Shown here piece after piece: positions 45,053 to 53,193 of a stretch of 64,000 nt of DNA. The translations under genes and the position numbers were made by a program. The stretch is from NCBI RefSeq assembly GCF_003258355.1, contig NZ_QKPO01000019.1:1-64000 (forward strand), written 5' to 3'. The first letter of the stretch is position 1. Every line of letters begins with the position of its first letter. A model generated the notes under the pieces. That model saw nothing but the letters and a program-made list of their open reading frames with translations, did not search any database and was not told where the DNA came from. Source of the DNA: Confluentibacter sediminis (GTDB taxonomy: Bacteria > Bacteroidota > Bacteroidia > Flavobacteriales > Flavobacteriaceae).

Positions 45053-46456
45053 ATGATGACATTTAATTTACATACCTACCACAAAAAAATATTAACTGAT
45101 ACAATTACGCCCGTTAGTGTTTATTATAAAATAAGGGACAAATACCCTAACAGCATTCTTTTGGAAAGTGGTGATTACCATAAAAGTCAAAAAAACTTCT
45201 CCTATATATGTTTCAATCCTATTGCATCTATTAAAGTTGAAAATGAGGTTATTTCACAAACGTTTCCCGATGGAAGTACCACATCAACAAACATAGATGA
45301 CACCATTAATTTAGCTAATGAAATTCATCTGTTTACCAAACGATTTGAAACCGATTCTGAAGACACTTTTAAATTTATACACAACGGCATTTTTGGTTAC
45401 ACGGCATATGATGCTGTAAGGTATTTTGAAGATATTGCCATTAGTAAAAAGGAAGATTCCATAATCATTCCCGATATGTATTATGCCGTTTATAAGAATA
45501 TTATTGCCATCAATCATTTTAAAAATGAAGCCTATATTTTTGCGCATTGTTATAATTCAGATAATAATATTCATGAAATTGACGATTTAATAAACATTCA
45601 AAATTTTGCTTCTTATAAATTTTCAACATCAGGAGCTATTACTTCCAATTTAACAGACGACGAGTACAAATCTCATGTTGATTTAGCAAAAAAGCATTGT
45701 GCCAGAGGTGATGTATTTCAACTAGTACTATCAAAAAGTTTTACTCAAGAATTTAAAGGGGATGAGTTTAACGTGTATCGCGCTTTAAGAAGTATCAATC
45801 CATCACCCTATCTTTTTTATTTTGACTATGGAAATTTTAAAATTTTCGGAAGTTCACCTGAAGCACAGCTTATCGTTACTGATGGTAAAGCAGAAATCCA
45901 TCCCATTGCCGGTACATTTAAACGTACCGATGACGATGTAAAAGATGCCCAATTAGCCGAAGCCTTAAAATTAGATAGTAAAGAAAATGCAGAACATGTG
46001 ATGTTAGTAGACTTAGCCAGAAATGATTTAAGCCGACATGGTAGCCATGTAACAGTTGACACCTATCGCGAAGTTCAATTTTTCTCGCATGTTATCCATT
46101 TAGTAAGCAAAGTAACAGGACAAAAACATAAAGAAACACCAACCATGCAAGTGGTTGCCGACACGTTTCCTGCAGGAACACTTAGCGGCGCGCCAAAACA
46201 CAGAGCCATGCAGTTGATTGAACAATACGAAAAAACAAGTCGTGGTTTTTATGGTGGTGCCATTGGTTTTATGGATTTTGAGGGCAATTTTAATCATGCT
46301 ATTATGATTAGAACCTTTTTGAGTAAAGACCACAAATTACATTGGCAAGCTGGTGCGGGACTGGTTTCTAAATCTACCCCAGAACACGAATTACAAGAAG
46401 TTTATAATAAATTAGGTGCTTTAACAAAAGCCATCACATTAGCTGAAGACATATAA
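45053..46456 (+). CDS. trpE: Anthranilate synthase component I
   Basis: 467 residues. It converts chorismate and ammonia to anthranilate. The feedback tryptophan-binding motif LLES is at 36-39 (NSILLESGDYHKS), which separates TrpE from PabB. The chorismate-binding domain carries ARGDVFQLVLSKSF, GSSPEAQLI, HPIAGTFKRT, HVMLVDLARNDL and AGTLSGAPKHRAMQLI...YGGAIGF. First structural gene behind the attenuator; glutamine amidotransferase partner trpG follows after 4 bp. Retention of LLES suggests enzyme-level inhibition in addition to attenuation. Confidence 0.96.
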   Translation: MMTFNLHTYHKKILTDTITPVSVYYKIRDKYPNSILLESGDYHKSQKNFSYICFNPIASIKVENEVISQTFPDGSTTSTNIDDTINLANEIHLFTKRFETDSEDTFKFIHNGIFGYTAYDAVRYFEDIAISKKEDSIIIPDMYYAVYKNIIAINHFKNEAYIFAHCYNSDNNIHEIDDLINIQNFASYKFSTSGAITSNLTDDEYKSHVDLAKKHCARGDVFQLVLSKSFTQEFKGDEFNVYRALRSINPSPYLFYFDYGNFKIFGSSPEAQLIVTDGKAEIHPIAGTFKRTDDDVKDAQLAEALKLDSKENAEHVMLVDLARNDLSRHGSHVTVDTYREVQFFSHVIHLVSKVTGQKHKETPTMQVVADTFPAGTLSGAPKHRAMQLIEQYEKTSRGFYGGAIGFMDFEGNFNHAIMIRTFLSKDHKLHWQAGAGLVSKSTPEHELQEVYNKLGALTKAITLAEDI

Positions 46457-46460
46457 AAAA

Positions 46461-47024
46461 ATGAAAGTATTAGTTATAGATAATTACGACAGTTTTACAT
46501 ACAACTTAGTTCACTATTTAGAAGATTTAAATTGCGATGTTACGGTACTTCGAAATGATAAATTAACTCTGGAAGATGTGGAGCCTTTTAATAAAATAGT
46601 GCTTTCACCAGGTCCAGGAATTCCAGATGAAGCAGGCTTGCTTAAACCAATCATTAAAAAATATGCACCTACCAAAAGCATCTTAGGAGTATGCTTAGGG
46701 CAACAAGCCATTGGTGAGGTTTTTGGCGGATCGCTTATAAATTTAGAAGACGTCTATCATGGTGTTGCCACTAAAGTGACTATCACTGTAGCTGATGAAC
46801 CTCTTTTTAATGGTTTAGAAAAAGAAATTGAAGTAGGCCGCTATCATTCGTGGGTGGTAGATTCTAATTTACCAGACAGTTTAGAGGCGACTTCTTTTGA
46901 TGCTAACGGACAAGTGATGTCTTTACGCCATAAAGTCTATGATGTAAAAGGCGTACAATACCATCCTGAATCGGTACTAACCCCTTTTGGGAAACAGATA
47001 TTGAAGAATTGGATTGATAGTTAG
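46461..47024 (+). CDS. trpG: Anthranilate synthase component II (glutamine amidotransferase)
   Basis: 187 residues. Class I amidotransferase supplying ammonia to TrpE: oxyanion strand SPGPGIPDEAG (49-59), nucleophile C78 (LGVCLGQQAIGE), and H168 and E170 (VQYHPESVLTPFGK). Complete catalytic triad. Four bases after trpE, so coupled expression is likely. The 118 bp that follow, up to trpD, are filled with repeat sequence. Confidence 0.96.
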   Translation: MKVLVIDNYDSFTYNLVHYLEDLNCDVTVLRNDKLTLEDVEPFNKIVLSPGPGIPDEAGLLKPIIKKYAPTKSILGVCLGQQAIGEVFGGSLINLEDVYHGVATKVTITVADEPLFNGLEKEIEVGRYHSWVVDSNLPDSLEATSFDANGQVMSLRHKVYDVKGVQYHPESVLTPFGKQILKNWIDS

Positions 47025-47029
47025 ATGTT

Positions 47030-47057
47030 AGACAATAGACGATAGACAATAGACTAT
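47030..47057. repeat. Two tandem copies of a 14-bp unit
   Basis: AGACAATAGACGAT followed by AGACAATAGACTAT, 13 of 14 identical, directly after the trpG stop codon. Such AGACAATAG-type runs are common intergenic filler in flavobacteria. Confidence 0.7.
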
Positions 47058-47123
47058 GGATATAAGATATGAATCAATCAGTAACTCAGGAATCCATTAT
47101 AAACTAAAGTTGAATTAAATTTA

Positions 47124-47151
47124 GATTCCTGCCTTCGCAGGAATGACAAAA
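47124..47151. repeat. Palindromic repeat, family A copy 1 (trpG-trpD)
   Basis: Arms ATTCCTGC (47125-47132) and GCAGGAAT (47137-47144) around CTTC, with the flank GACAAAAA. The reverse complement matches the copy inside trpF at 49505-49534 except for the four-base loop and one flank base. The ATG at 47143 lies inside this repeat and is probably not the real trpD start. Confidence 0.8.
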
Positions 47152-48144
47152 ATGAAGCAGATACTTAATAGATTAATCAATCACGAAACCTTAGAAAGCG
47201 AAGAAGCTAAACAAATCTTGGTAAACATTTCAAATGGGATGTATAATCCAAGTCAAATAGCTTCATTTCTTACCGTTTTCATGATGCGAAGCATGACGCT
47301 TGAAGAACTTAAAGGTTTTAGAAATTGCCTTTTAGAACTTTGTATTCCTATTGATTTAAAAGACTTTAACGCCATTGATTTATGTGGCACTGGTGGTGAC
47401 GGAAAAGACACATTTAACATTTCAACCTTGGCATCTTTTGTGACGGCTGGTGCGGGTGTGCATGTGGCTAAGCATGGCAATTACGGGGTATCATCCTCAT
47501 GTGGCTCATCAAATGTTATGGAATTTTTAGGCATTAAATTTTCAAATGATAAGGATTTTTTAAAACGTTCTATAGACAAGGCAGGCATTTGTGTGTTGCA
47601 TGCACCCTTGTTTCACCCAGCTATGAAACATGTGGCACCCATTCGTCGCGAACTAGGTGTAAAAACCTTCTTCAATATTTTGGGACCTATGGTAAATCCA
47701 TCCTTTCCAAAAAATCAAATGGTGGGGGTTTTTAATTTAGAACTACTACGTCTTTATGGTTATTTATATCAGAACACCGATAAAAATTATAGCATTATTC
47801 ATGCTTTAGATGGCTATGATGAAATATCTTTGACAGGAAAAACAAAAGTGATTTCCAATAAAATGGAAATATTATTTTCACCTGAAGATTTGGGGATTTC
47901 ACAAATAAAACAAGAAGATATTTTTGGGGGAAGCACTATTGAAAGTTCTGCTAAAATTTTCATGAACGTGATTCAAGGAAAAGGCACCGAAGCTCAAAAC
48001 AATGTCGTTTGTGCCAATGCGGGCTTAGCGATTGCAACGGTGAAACAAATCAGTCATAAAGAAGGGTTTGAACGAGCCAAAGAATCATTACTTTCTGGAA
48101 AAGCAAGACAAAGTTTAAACACGTTAATTGAATTAAGCAAATGA
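47152..48144 (+). CDS. trpD: Anthranilate phosphoribosyltransferase
   Basis: About 330 residues from ATG 47152. An in-frame ATG three codons upstream (47143) belongs to the repeat and is less likely. It transfers phosphoribosyl from PRPP to anthranilate. Motifs: DLCGTGGDGKDTFNIST (PRPP loop), GVHVAKHGNYGVSSSCGSSNVMEFLG, HPAMKHVAPIRRELGVKTFFNILGPMVNP (anthranilate site). The TGA stop overlaps the ATG of trpC by four bases (ATGA), coupling the two. Confidence 0.95.
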   Translation: MKQILNRLINHETLESEEAKQILVNISNGMYNPSQIASFLTVFMMRSMTLEELKGFRNCLLELCIPIDLKDFNAIDLCGTGGDGKDTFNISTLASFVTAGAGVHVAKHGNYGVSSSCGSSNVMEFLGIKFSNDKDFLKRSIDKAGICVLHAPLFHPAMKHVAPIRRELGVKTFFNILGPMVNPSFPKNQMVGVFNLELLRLYGYLYQNTDKNYSIIHALDGYDEISLTGKTKVISNKMEILFSPEDLGISQIKQEDIFGGSTIESSAKIFMNVIQGKGTEAQNNVVCANAGLAIATVKQISHKEGFERAKESLLSGKARQSLNTLIELSK

Positions 48145-48920
48145 ATATTCTAGATAAAATAGTTGCCGACAAGCGTTTAGAAGTCAATTTAAAAAAATCA
48201 TTAATTCCAATGTCTCAGTTAGAACAGTCTGTTTTATTTGAAAGAAAAACGACTTCGTTAGCCAATAAATTAAGAAACAGTTCATCAGGGATTATTGCAG
48301 AACACAAAAGACGATCGCCTTCAAAATCAACTATCAATCAGAATTTAAACGTTCAAGATGTTGCTAGAGGTTATGAGAATGCAGGCGTTTGTGGCATGTC
48401 CGTTTTAACTGATTTAAAATATTTTGGTGGTGCACTAGACGATTTATTGTTAGCCAGAGCCAGCTGTAATCTGCCGTTATTAAGAAAAGAATTTATTATT
48501 GATGAATACCAAATTCTAGAAGCTAGAGCATATGGTGCCGATGTTATTTTACTCATCGCTGCCATTTTAACAAGAGCCGAAATAAAAAAGTTTTCTGAAT
48601 TTGCTAAAAGCTTACAGTTAGACGTGTTGCTAGAAGTTCATAATGAAGACGAATTACATAAATCTATCATGCCGAGTTTGGATATGTTAGGCGTTAATAA
48701 TCGAAACTTAAAAACCTTCGACGTTAGTTTAGATATTAGTAAATCGCTTAGCGAATTAATTCCAAATGAGTTTGTGAAAGTGTCGGAAAGTGGCATTAGC
48801 ACTATAGACGCCATTAAGGAGTTACACCCTTATGGGTATCAAGGGTTTTTAATTGGTGAGAACTTTATGAAAACAGACAACCCAGGAGAAAGTGCTAAGG
48901 AATTTATAAACCTCCTCTAA
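48141..48920 (+). CDS. trpC: Indole-3-glycerol phosphate synthase
   Basis: 259 residues. TIM barrel with the catalytic lysine in SSGIIAEHKRRSPSKSTIN (about 50-68). Others: VLTDLKYFGG, LLRKEFIIDEYQILEARAYGADVILLI, VNNRNLKTF and VSESGIS near the end. It converts CdRP to indole-3-glycerol phosphate. The last codons and stop (FINLL, 48903-48920) run into a CCTCC/GGAGG repeat, so the C-terminus may have been rewritten by the insertion. Confidence 0.95.
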   Translation: MNILDKIVADKRLEVNLKKSLIPMSQLEQSVLFERKTTSLANKLRNSSSGIIAEHKRRSPSKSTINQNLNVQDVARGYENAGVCGMSVLTDLKYFGGALDDLLLARASCNLPLLRKEFIIDEYQILEARAYGADVILLIAAILTRAEIKKFSEFAKSLQLDVLLEVHNEDELHKSIMPSLDMLGVNNRNLKTFDVSLDISKSLSELIPNEFVKVSESGISTIDAIKELHPYGYQGFLIGENFMKTDNPGESAKEFINLL

Positions 48921-48941
48921 TGCCTCCTAAGGAGGAGAACT
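48908..48941. repeat. CCTCC/GGAGG palindromic repeat at the trpC-trpF junction
   Basis: Contains CCTCC-TAA-GGAGG at 48923-48935 plus a second CCTCCT at 48911. It overlaps the trpC stop and ends just before the trpF ATG. The GGAGGAGAA on its right side could also serve as a ribosome-binding sequence for trpF. Confidence 0.6.
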
Positions 48942-48950
48942 CATACTAAC

Positions 48951-49652
48951 ATGAATAAAGAAGATCAAAATACAACCAAACCTACTCCCTCCCCTTCAGA
49001 GAAGGCTAGAGTGAAACTCAAAGTTTGCGGTATGAAATACCAAGATAATATTGAACAAGTTGCGGCAACGCAACCAGATTATCTTGGTTTTATTTTTTAT
49101 AATAAATCTGTTCGCAATTTTGACTTAGAATACATACCTGAAGTTTCAAAAAACATAAAAAAGACTGGAGTTTTTGTTGATGCTGAAATTGATGAAGTTA
49201 TTAAAAACATCCATTTACATCATTTACATGCCGTTCAATTACATGGTAATGAATCCACAGACTATTGTAAAAAATTAAAATCTTATGATATAGAAATCAT
49301 CAAAGCATTTTCAGTTGATTACAATTTCAATTTTGATGATTTAAAACCTTATGAAACGGTTTGCAATTATTATTTATTTGACACGAAGGGCAGACTAGCT
49401 GGTGGCAATGGTTACACATTCGATTGGAGTTTATTAAAAAATTATCCATCCACAAAACCTTACTTTTTAAGTGGGGGCATTGGGATTGAAGAGATTGAAA
49501 ATGTTTTGTCATTCCTGCATCGGCAGGAATCCAAATATTGTTATGCCTTGGATGTAAACAGTAAATTTGAAACTGATCCAGGATTGAAAAATATTGAATT
49601 ATTAAAAGAATTTAAAGACCACGTCATTACGAAGGAGGAACAACTGAAGTAA
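48951..49652 (+). CDS. trpF: Phosphoribosylanthranilate isomerase, expanded by repeats
   Basis: 233 residues against the usual 200-210. The core is intact: KLKVCGMKYQDNIEQV with the catalytic cysteine, LGFIFYNKSVRNF, VQLHGNES, YYLFDTKGRLAGGNGYTFDW with the catalytic aspartate, FLSGGIG, and ALDVNSKFETDPGLKN. Three places look repeat-derived. The first 20 residues (MNKEDQNTTKPTPSPSEKAR) can be skipped by a GTG start at 49011. SFLHRQESK (about 187-195) is encoded by a palindromic repeat. HVITKEEQLK at the end lies in a larger repeat. It should still make CdRP from phosphoribosylanthranilate, as the operon has no other copy. Confidence 0.93.
   Translation: MNKEDQNTTKPTPSPSEKARVKLKVCGMKYQDNIEQVAATQPDYLGFIFYNKSVRNFDLEYIPEVSKNIKKTGVFVDAEIDEVIKNIHLHHLHAVQLHGNESTDYCKKLKSYDIEIIKAFSVDYNFNFDDLKPYETVCNYYLFDTKGRLAGGNGYTFDWSLLKNYPSTKPYFLSGGIGIEEIENVLSFLHRQESKYCYALDVNSKFETDPGLKNIELLKEFKDHVITKEEQLK
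48981..49013. repeat. Repeat-like CTCCC...GAGAAGG segment at the 5' end of trpF
   Basis: CTCCCTCCCCTTCAGAGAAG context with partial inverted symmetry, C-rich on one side and G-rich on the other, resembling a dispersed flavobacterial intergenic repeat. It is unlike trp coding sequence and encodes the low-complexity PTPSPSEKAR part of the N-terminal extension. Confidence 0.45.
49505..49535. repeat. Palindromic repeat, family A copy 2, inside the trpF coding region
   Basis: Arms ATTCCTGC (49511-49518) and GCAGGAAT (49523-49530) around ATCG, with the flank TTTTGTC on the left. It matches the reverse complement of the copy at 47124-47151. It is read in frame as about nine residues between the helix after GGIG and the strand ending ALDVNS. 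Confidence 0.82.
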
Positions 49653-49706
49653 TCTCTCTAAAAGAAACAGATTGCCACAACTTTTTTCAAAAGTTTCGCA
49701 ATGACG
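49622..49706. mobile_element. 85-bp MITE-like inverted-repeat element spanning the trpF end and trpB start
   Basis: Terminal inverted repeats CGTCATTACGAA (49622-49633) and TTCGCAATGACG (49695-49706), 11 of 12 matching. Internal AATCT/AGATT symmetry and the text GAGGAAC...AGATTGCCAC are familiar from dispersed repeats in Bacteroidota. No transposase is encoded, so it would be non-autonomous. It supplies the last ten trpF codons and a spurious ATG at 49701. Confidence 0.7.
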
Positions 49707-49721
49707 ACAATTAAAATAAAC

Positions 49722-50903
49722 ATGAATTACAACGTTAACGAAAAAGGTTATTATGGAGAATTTGGCGGGGCTTTTATTCCCGAAATGCTCTATCCAAACG
49801 TAGAAGAGTTACGCCAAAAATATTTGGAAGTGATGGCTGAACCTGACTTTAAAAAAGAGTTCAACCAATTACTAAAAGATTATGTTGGCCGTCCATCTCC
49901 GCTCTACTTTGCAAAACGCCTATCTGAAAAATACCATACCAAAATCTATTTAAAGCGCGAAGATTTAAATCATACGGGAGCGCATAAAATAAACAATACC
50001 ATTGGTCAAATATTAATGGCTAAACGCTTAGGAAAAACCAGAATTATTGCTGAAACTGGTGCTGGGCAGCATGGTGTAGCCACAGCTACTGTTTGTGCCT
50101 TAATGGGGTTGGAATGTATTGTATACATGGGTGAAATTGATATTGCCCGACAAGCACCAAACGTTGCCCGAATGAAAATGTTAGGCGCCAAAGTAGTGCC
50201 TGCATTATCAGGCAGTAGAACCTTAAAAGATGCCACTAATGAAGCCATTCGCGATTGGATTAACAATCCCGTAAACACGCATTATATTATTGGCTCTGCG
50301 ATTGGACCACATCCCTATCCTGATATGGTGACACGCTTTCAGTCGATTATTTCCGAAGAAATCAAATGGCAACTAAAAGAACAAATAGGAAGAGAAAATC
50401 CAGATTATGTGGTGGCTTGTATTGGTGGTGGCAGTAATGCCGCTGGCACCTATTATCATTTTTTACATGAACCCGATGTGAACATCATAGCGGTTGAAGC
50501 AGCAGGTTTGGGTGTTAATTCAGGAGAAAGTGCCGCAACGTCTGTTTTAGGAAAAGAGGGGATTATACACGGTTGCAAAACCTTATTAATGCAAACTAAT
50601 GACGGACAAATTACAGAACCCTATTCAATTTCTGCTGGTTTAGATTATCCTGGTGTGGGCCCGATGCATGCTCATTTATGTAAAACGGGACGTGCAGAAT
50701 TTATGGCAATTACGGATGATGAAGCGATGACCGCTGGTTTAGAATTATGCCAATTGGAAGGCATCATTCCAGCCATTGAAAGCTCTCATGCCCTTGCTAT
50801 TTTTGAGCAAAGAACTTTTAAACCAGATGATGTTATTGTAGTGAGTTTATCAGGTCGTGGTGATAAAGATTTAGACACTTATATTAAATATTTTAAACTA
50901 TAG
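49722..50903 (+). CDS. trpB: Tryptophan synthase beta chain
   Basis: 393 residues from ATG 49722 ([23 protein letters not shown]). An in-frame ATG at 49701 lies in the terminal repeat of the upstream element and is rejected. PLP lysine in [11 protein letters not shown] (K89), substrate loop [18 protein letters not shown], phosphate loop [15 protein letters not shown], and [10 protein letters not shown] near the C-terminus. It condenses indole and serine to tryptophan as an alpha2-beta2 complex with TrpA. Confidence 0.96.
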   Translation: MNYNVNEKGYYGEFGGAFIPEMLYPNVEELRQKYLEVMAEPDFKKEFNQLLKDYVGRPSPLYFAKRLSEKYHTKIYLKREDLNHTGAHKINNTIGQILMAKRLGKTRIIAETGAGQHGVATATVCALMGLECIVYMGEIDIARQAPNVARMKMLGAKVVPALSGSRTLKDATNEAIRDWINNPVNTHYIIGSAIGPHPYPDMVTRFQSIISEEIKWQLKEQIGRENPDYVVACIGGGSNAAGTYYHFLHEPDVNIIAVEAAGLGVNSGESAATSVLGKEGIIHGCKTLLMQTNDGQITEPYSISAGLDYPGVGPMHAHLCKTGRAEFMAITDDEAMTAGLELCQLEGIIPAIESSHALAIFEQRTFKPDDVIVVSLSGRGDKDLDTYIKYFKL

Positions 50904-50918
50904 TCTGAATCCTGATTG

Positions 50919-50998
50919 GAAAGATCTTTCAGAATACATTTAGAAATAACATGATATTTTAAAAATACAATTATAAGACTCCCTTCTTTAAGGGACAG
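50919..50998. repeat. Short palindromes in the trpB-trpA gap
   Basis: GAAAGATCTTTC (50919-50930) is a perfect 12-base palindrome, and CCCTT/AAGGG pair at 50981-50994. The 113-bp gap has no gene. These may be further repeat fragments or an RNA processing site. Confidence 0.4.
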
Positions 50999-51016
50999 AA
51001 AAAAAATTCATAATCA

Positions 51017-51781
51017 ATGAACAGAATAAATCAAAAATTAAAAGAAGACAAAAAACTTCTTTCTATATATTTTACAGCGGGTTATCCAAGTTTAAATGAT
51101 ACGGTTACTATTATTCAGAATCTGGAAAAAAGTGGTGTCGATATGATTGAAATCGGATTGCCTTTTAGCGACCCATTGGCTGATGGCCCTACCATTCAAG
51201 CAAGTTCTACACAAGCTTTAAAAAATGGTATGACTACCGAAGTGCTGTTCAAGCAACTAAAAGATATTCGAAAATCGGTAAGCATTCCATTAATTATTAT
51301 GGGGTATTTTAACCCCGTGCTTCAGTATGGTGTTGAGGCCTTTTGTAAAAAATGTCAAGAGATAGGTATCGATGGTTTAATCATCCCCGACTTACCCGTA
51401 GATGTATACCATGACGAGTATAAAACCATTTTTGAACATTACGGATTGATAAATGTGTTTTTAATCACCCCTCAAACCTCTGATGAACGCATCCGTTTTA
51501 TCGATTCGGTTTCAAACGGATTTATTTATATGGTAAGTAGCGCAAGTGTGACGGGGAGTCAATCTGGTTTTGGAGATGAGAACACTGCTTATTTCAAACG
51601 CATTGCCGATATGCATCTTAAAAACCCTCAAATTGTTGGCTTTGGAATTTCAGACCATGAAACATTCACCCAAGCCACAGCATATGCTAAAGGAGCTATT
51701 ATTGGCTCGGCTTTTATAAAACATTTAACGTCTAAAAAAATTGATACTATAAATGAATTTGTGAACTTTGTAGTTAAATAA
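51017..51781 (+). CDS. trpA: Tryptophan synthase alpha chain
   Basis: 254 residues. Catalytic E45 and D56 (MIEIGLPFSDPLADGPTIQ) correspond to E49 and D60 of the Salmonella enzyme. Also LPLIIMGYFNPVLQYG, GLIIPDLPVD, and YMVSSASVTGSQ with the phosphate-binding glycines. It cleaves indole-3-glycerol phosphate and channels indole to TrpB. Last biosynthetic gene of the operon; an NADH dehydrogenase gene begins 8 bp later. Confidence 0.96.
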   Translation: MNRINQKLKEDKKLLSIYFTAGYPSLNDTVTIIQNLEKSGVDMIEIGLPFSDPLADGPTIQASSTQALKNGMTTEVLFKQLKDIRKSVSIPLIIMGYFNPVLQYGVEAFCKKCQEIGIDGLIIPDLPVDVYHDEYKTIFEHYGLINVFLITPQTSDERIRFIDSVSNGFIYMVSSASVTGSQSGFGDENTAYFKRIADMHLKNPQIVGFGISDHETFTQATAYAKGAIIGSAFIKHLTSKKIDTINEFVNFVVK

Positions 51782-51789
51782 ATTCAGTC

Positions 51790-53070
51790 ATGGCAGAGGT
51801 ACAAAAAGTCATTATTATTGGTGCCGGTTTTGCAGGATTACGTCTTGCACAAGATTTAATAAATCATCCAAACTTTGAGGTATATTTAATCGATAAGCAT
51901 AATTACCATCAATTTCAACCACTCATGTACCAAGTGGCAACCGCACGTTTAGAGCCTGCCAGTATTTCTTTTCCGCTTCGTAAAGTATTCCAAAAAGCAA
52001 AAAACGTACGCATAAGAATTACCGAAGTCACTCAAATTAATTATGACAAAAAATCGGTGACGACCACTATTGGTGACTTTGATTATGACCATCTGGTGAT
52101 TGCCATTGGTTGTACCACTAACTATTTTGGTAATGCCAATTTAAGAGATTACGCCTATCCGATGAAAACCATACCGGAGGCTATCCAACTTAGAAACCGT
52201 ATTTTACAAACCTTTGAAGATGCTTTAAATATCACGGCTCCTGAAAAACTTCAAGCACTACTCAACTTTGTTATTGTTGGTGGTGGTCCAACTGGTGTTG
52301 AATTGGCTGGTGCTTTATCAGAAATGAAAAAGTATATTTTACCTAAAGATTATCCAGATAAAGATTTTTCCAAATTAACCATATATCTTTTAGAAGGCTC
52401 CCCCCATACCTTAAGCCCCATGAGTCATGGATCTCAAAAAATGTCGCAAAAATATCTAGAAGATCTAGGGGTTATTGTAAAAACCAACACCATCGTTAGT
52501 GATTATGATGGTACGCTAGTGTCCCTAAATAATGGGGAAATCATTCAATCTAAAAATGTTATTTGGGCCGCGGGCGTTACTGGAAACTTTATTGAAGGAC
52601 TCCCTAAAGCATGTATTACCAGAGGCAACAGACTGATTGTAAATCGTTTTAACGAGATTACATCATTACACAATATATATGCCTTAGGAGATATCGCCTA
52701 TATGGAGACGCCAAAAAACCCCAAAGGACACGCTCAAGTCGCTAGCGTGGCCATCCAGCAGGCACAACTATTAGCACAAAATTTAAAAAACGACGTTGAA
52801 AATAAAGCTCAAAAAGAATTTGAGTATCACGATAAAGGCTCTATGGCCACTATTGGAAAACGCAAAGCCGTTGTCGACTTACCTAAATTTAGCTTTCAAG
52901 GGCGATTGGCTTGGTTTACTTGGATGTTCATTCATTTAATGCTTATTTTAAGTGTAAAAAACAAGCTCTTAATTTTTATGAATTGGACCATTAGTTATTT
53001 TAATAATGATAGTACGTTAAGAATTATCATGAAACCCGTCTCCAAAAAAACAAAACAAAAAACAGATTAA
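51790..53070 (+). CDS. Type II NADH dehydrogenase (FAD-dependent oxidoreductase)
   Basis: 426 residues. Two dinucleotide folds: GAGFAG (11-16) for FAD and GGGPTGVELAGAL (about 165-177) for NADH. Family pieces HNYHQFQPLMYQVATARLEP (quinone-side loop), VIWAAGV and NIYALGDIA. The C-terminal hydrophobic amphipathic segment (LAWFTWMFIHLMLILSVKNKLLIFMNW) would attach it to the inner membrane, where it passes electrons from NADH to quinone without pumping. It is 8 bp after trpA, so it may be co-transcribed with the trp genes despite no pathway link. Confidence 0.9.
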   Translation: MAEVQKVIIIGAGFAGLRLAQDLINHPNFEVYLIDKHNYHQFQPLMYQVATARLEPASISFPLRKVFQKAKNVRIRITEVTQINYDKKSVTTTIGDFDYDHLVIAIGCTTNYFGNANLRDYAYPMKTIPEAIQLRNRILQTFEDALNITAPEKLQALLNFVIVGGGPTGVELAGALSEMKKYILPKDYPDKDFSKLTIYLLEGSPHTLSPMSHGSQKMSQKYLEDLGVIVKTNTIVSDYDGTLVSLNNGEIIQSKNVIWAAGVTGNFIEGLPKACITRGNRLIVNRFNEITSLHNIYALGDIAYMETPKNPKGHAQVASVAIQQAQLLAQNLKNDVENKAQKEFEYHDKGSMATIGKRKAVVDLPKFSFQGRLAWFTWMFIHLMLILSVKNKLLIFMNWTISYFNNDSTLRIIMKPVSKKTKQKTD

Positions 53071-53147
53071 AATACTAAAAACCAATTAATTAAACATAAT
53101 GTATTCGGTTTTTAATAGAAACACCTCTGTTAAATTTTCATTAAAAC

Positions 53148-53189
53148 AAAATTAAACAAACGTTTAATTAAAACATTTGTTTAATTTTG
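53148..53189. promoter_or_regulatory. TetR operator overlapping the efflux-operon promoter
   Basis: Outer perfect arms AAAATTAAACAAA (53148-53160) and TTTGTTTAATTTT (53176-53188), with nested dyads ATTAAAC/GTTTAAT (53151-53168) and ATTAAA/TTTAAT (53167-53185). This suggests two adjacent dimer sites. TAATTTTG (53182-53189) is a -7 element only 4 bases before the tetR ATG, so the mRNA may be nearly leaderless. Confidence 0.7.
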
Positions 53190-53193
53190 CGGC

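Noticed and set aside
47030-47057. Tandem AGACAATAG units as a CRISPR or VNTR locus
   Set aside because: Only two units with no spacers; ordinary flavobacterial intergenic repeat.
49701-49721. Upstream ATG for trpB
   Set aside because: It lies in the terminal repeat of a dispersed element; the conserved TrpB N-terminus starts at 49722.
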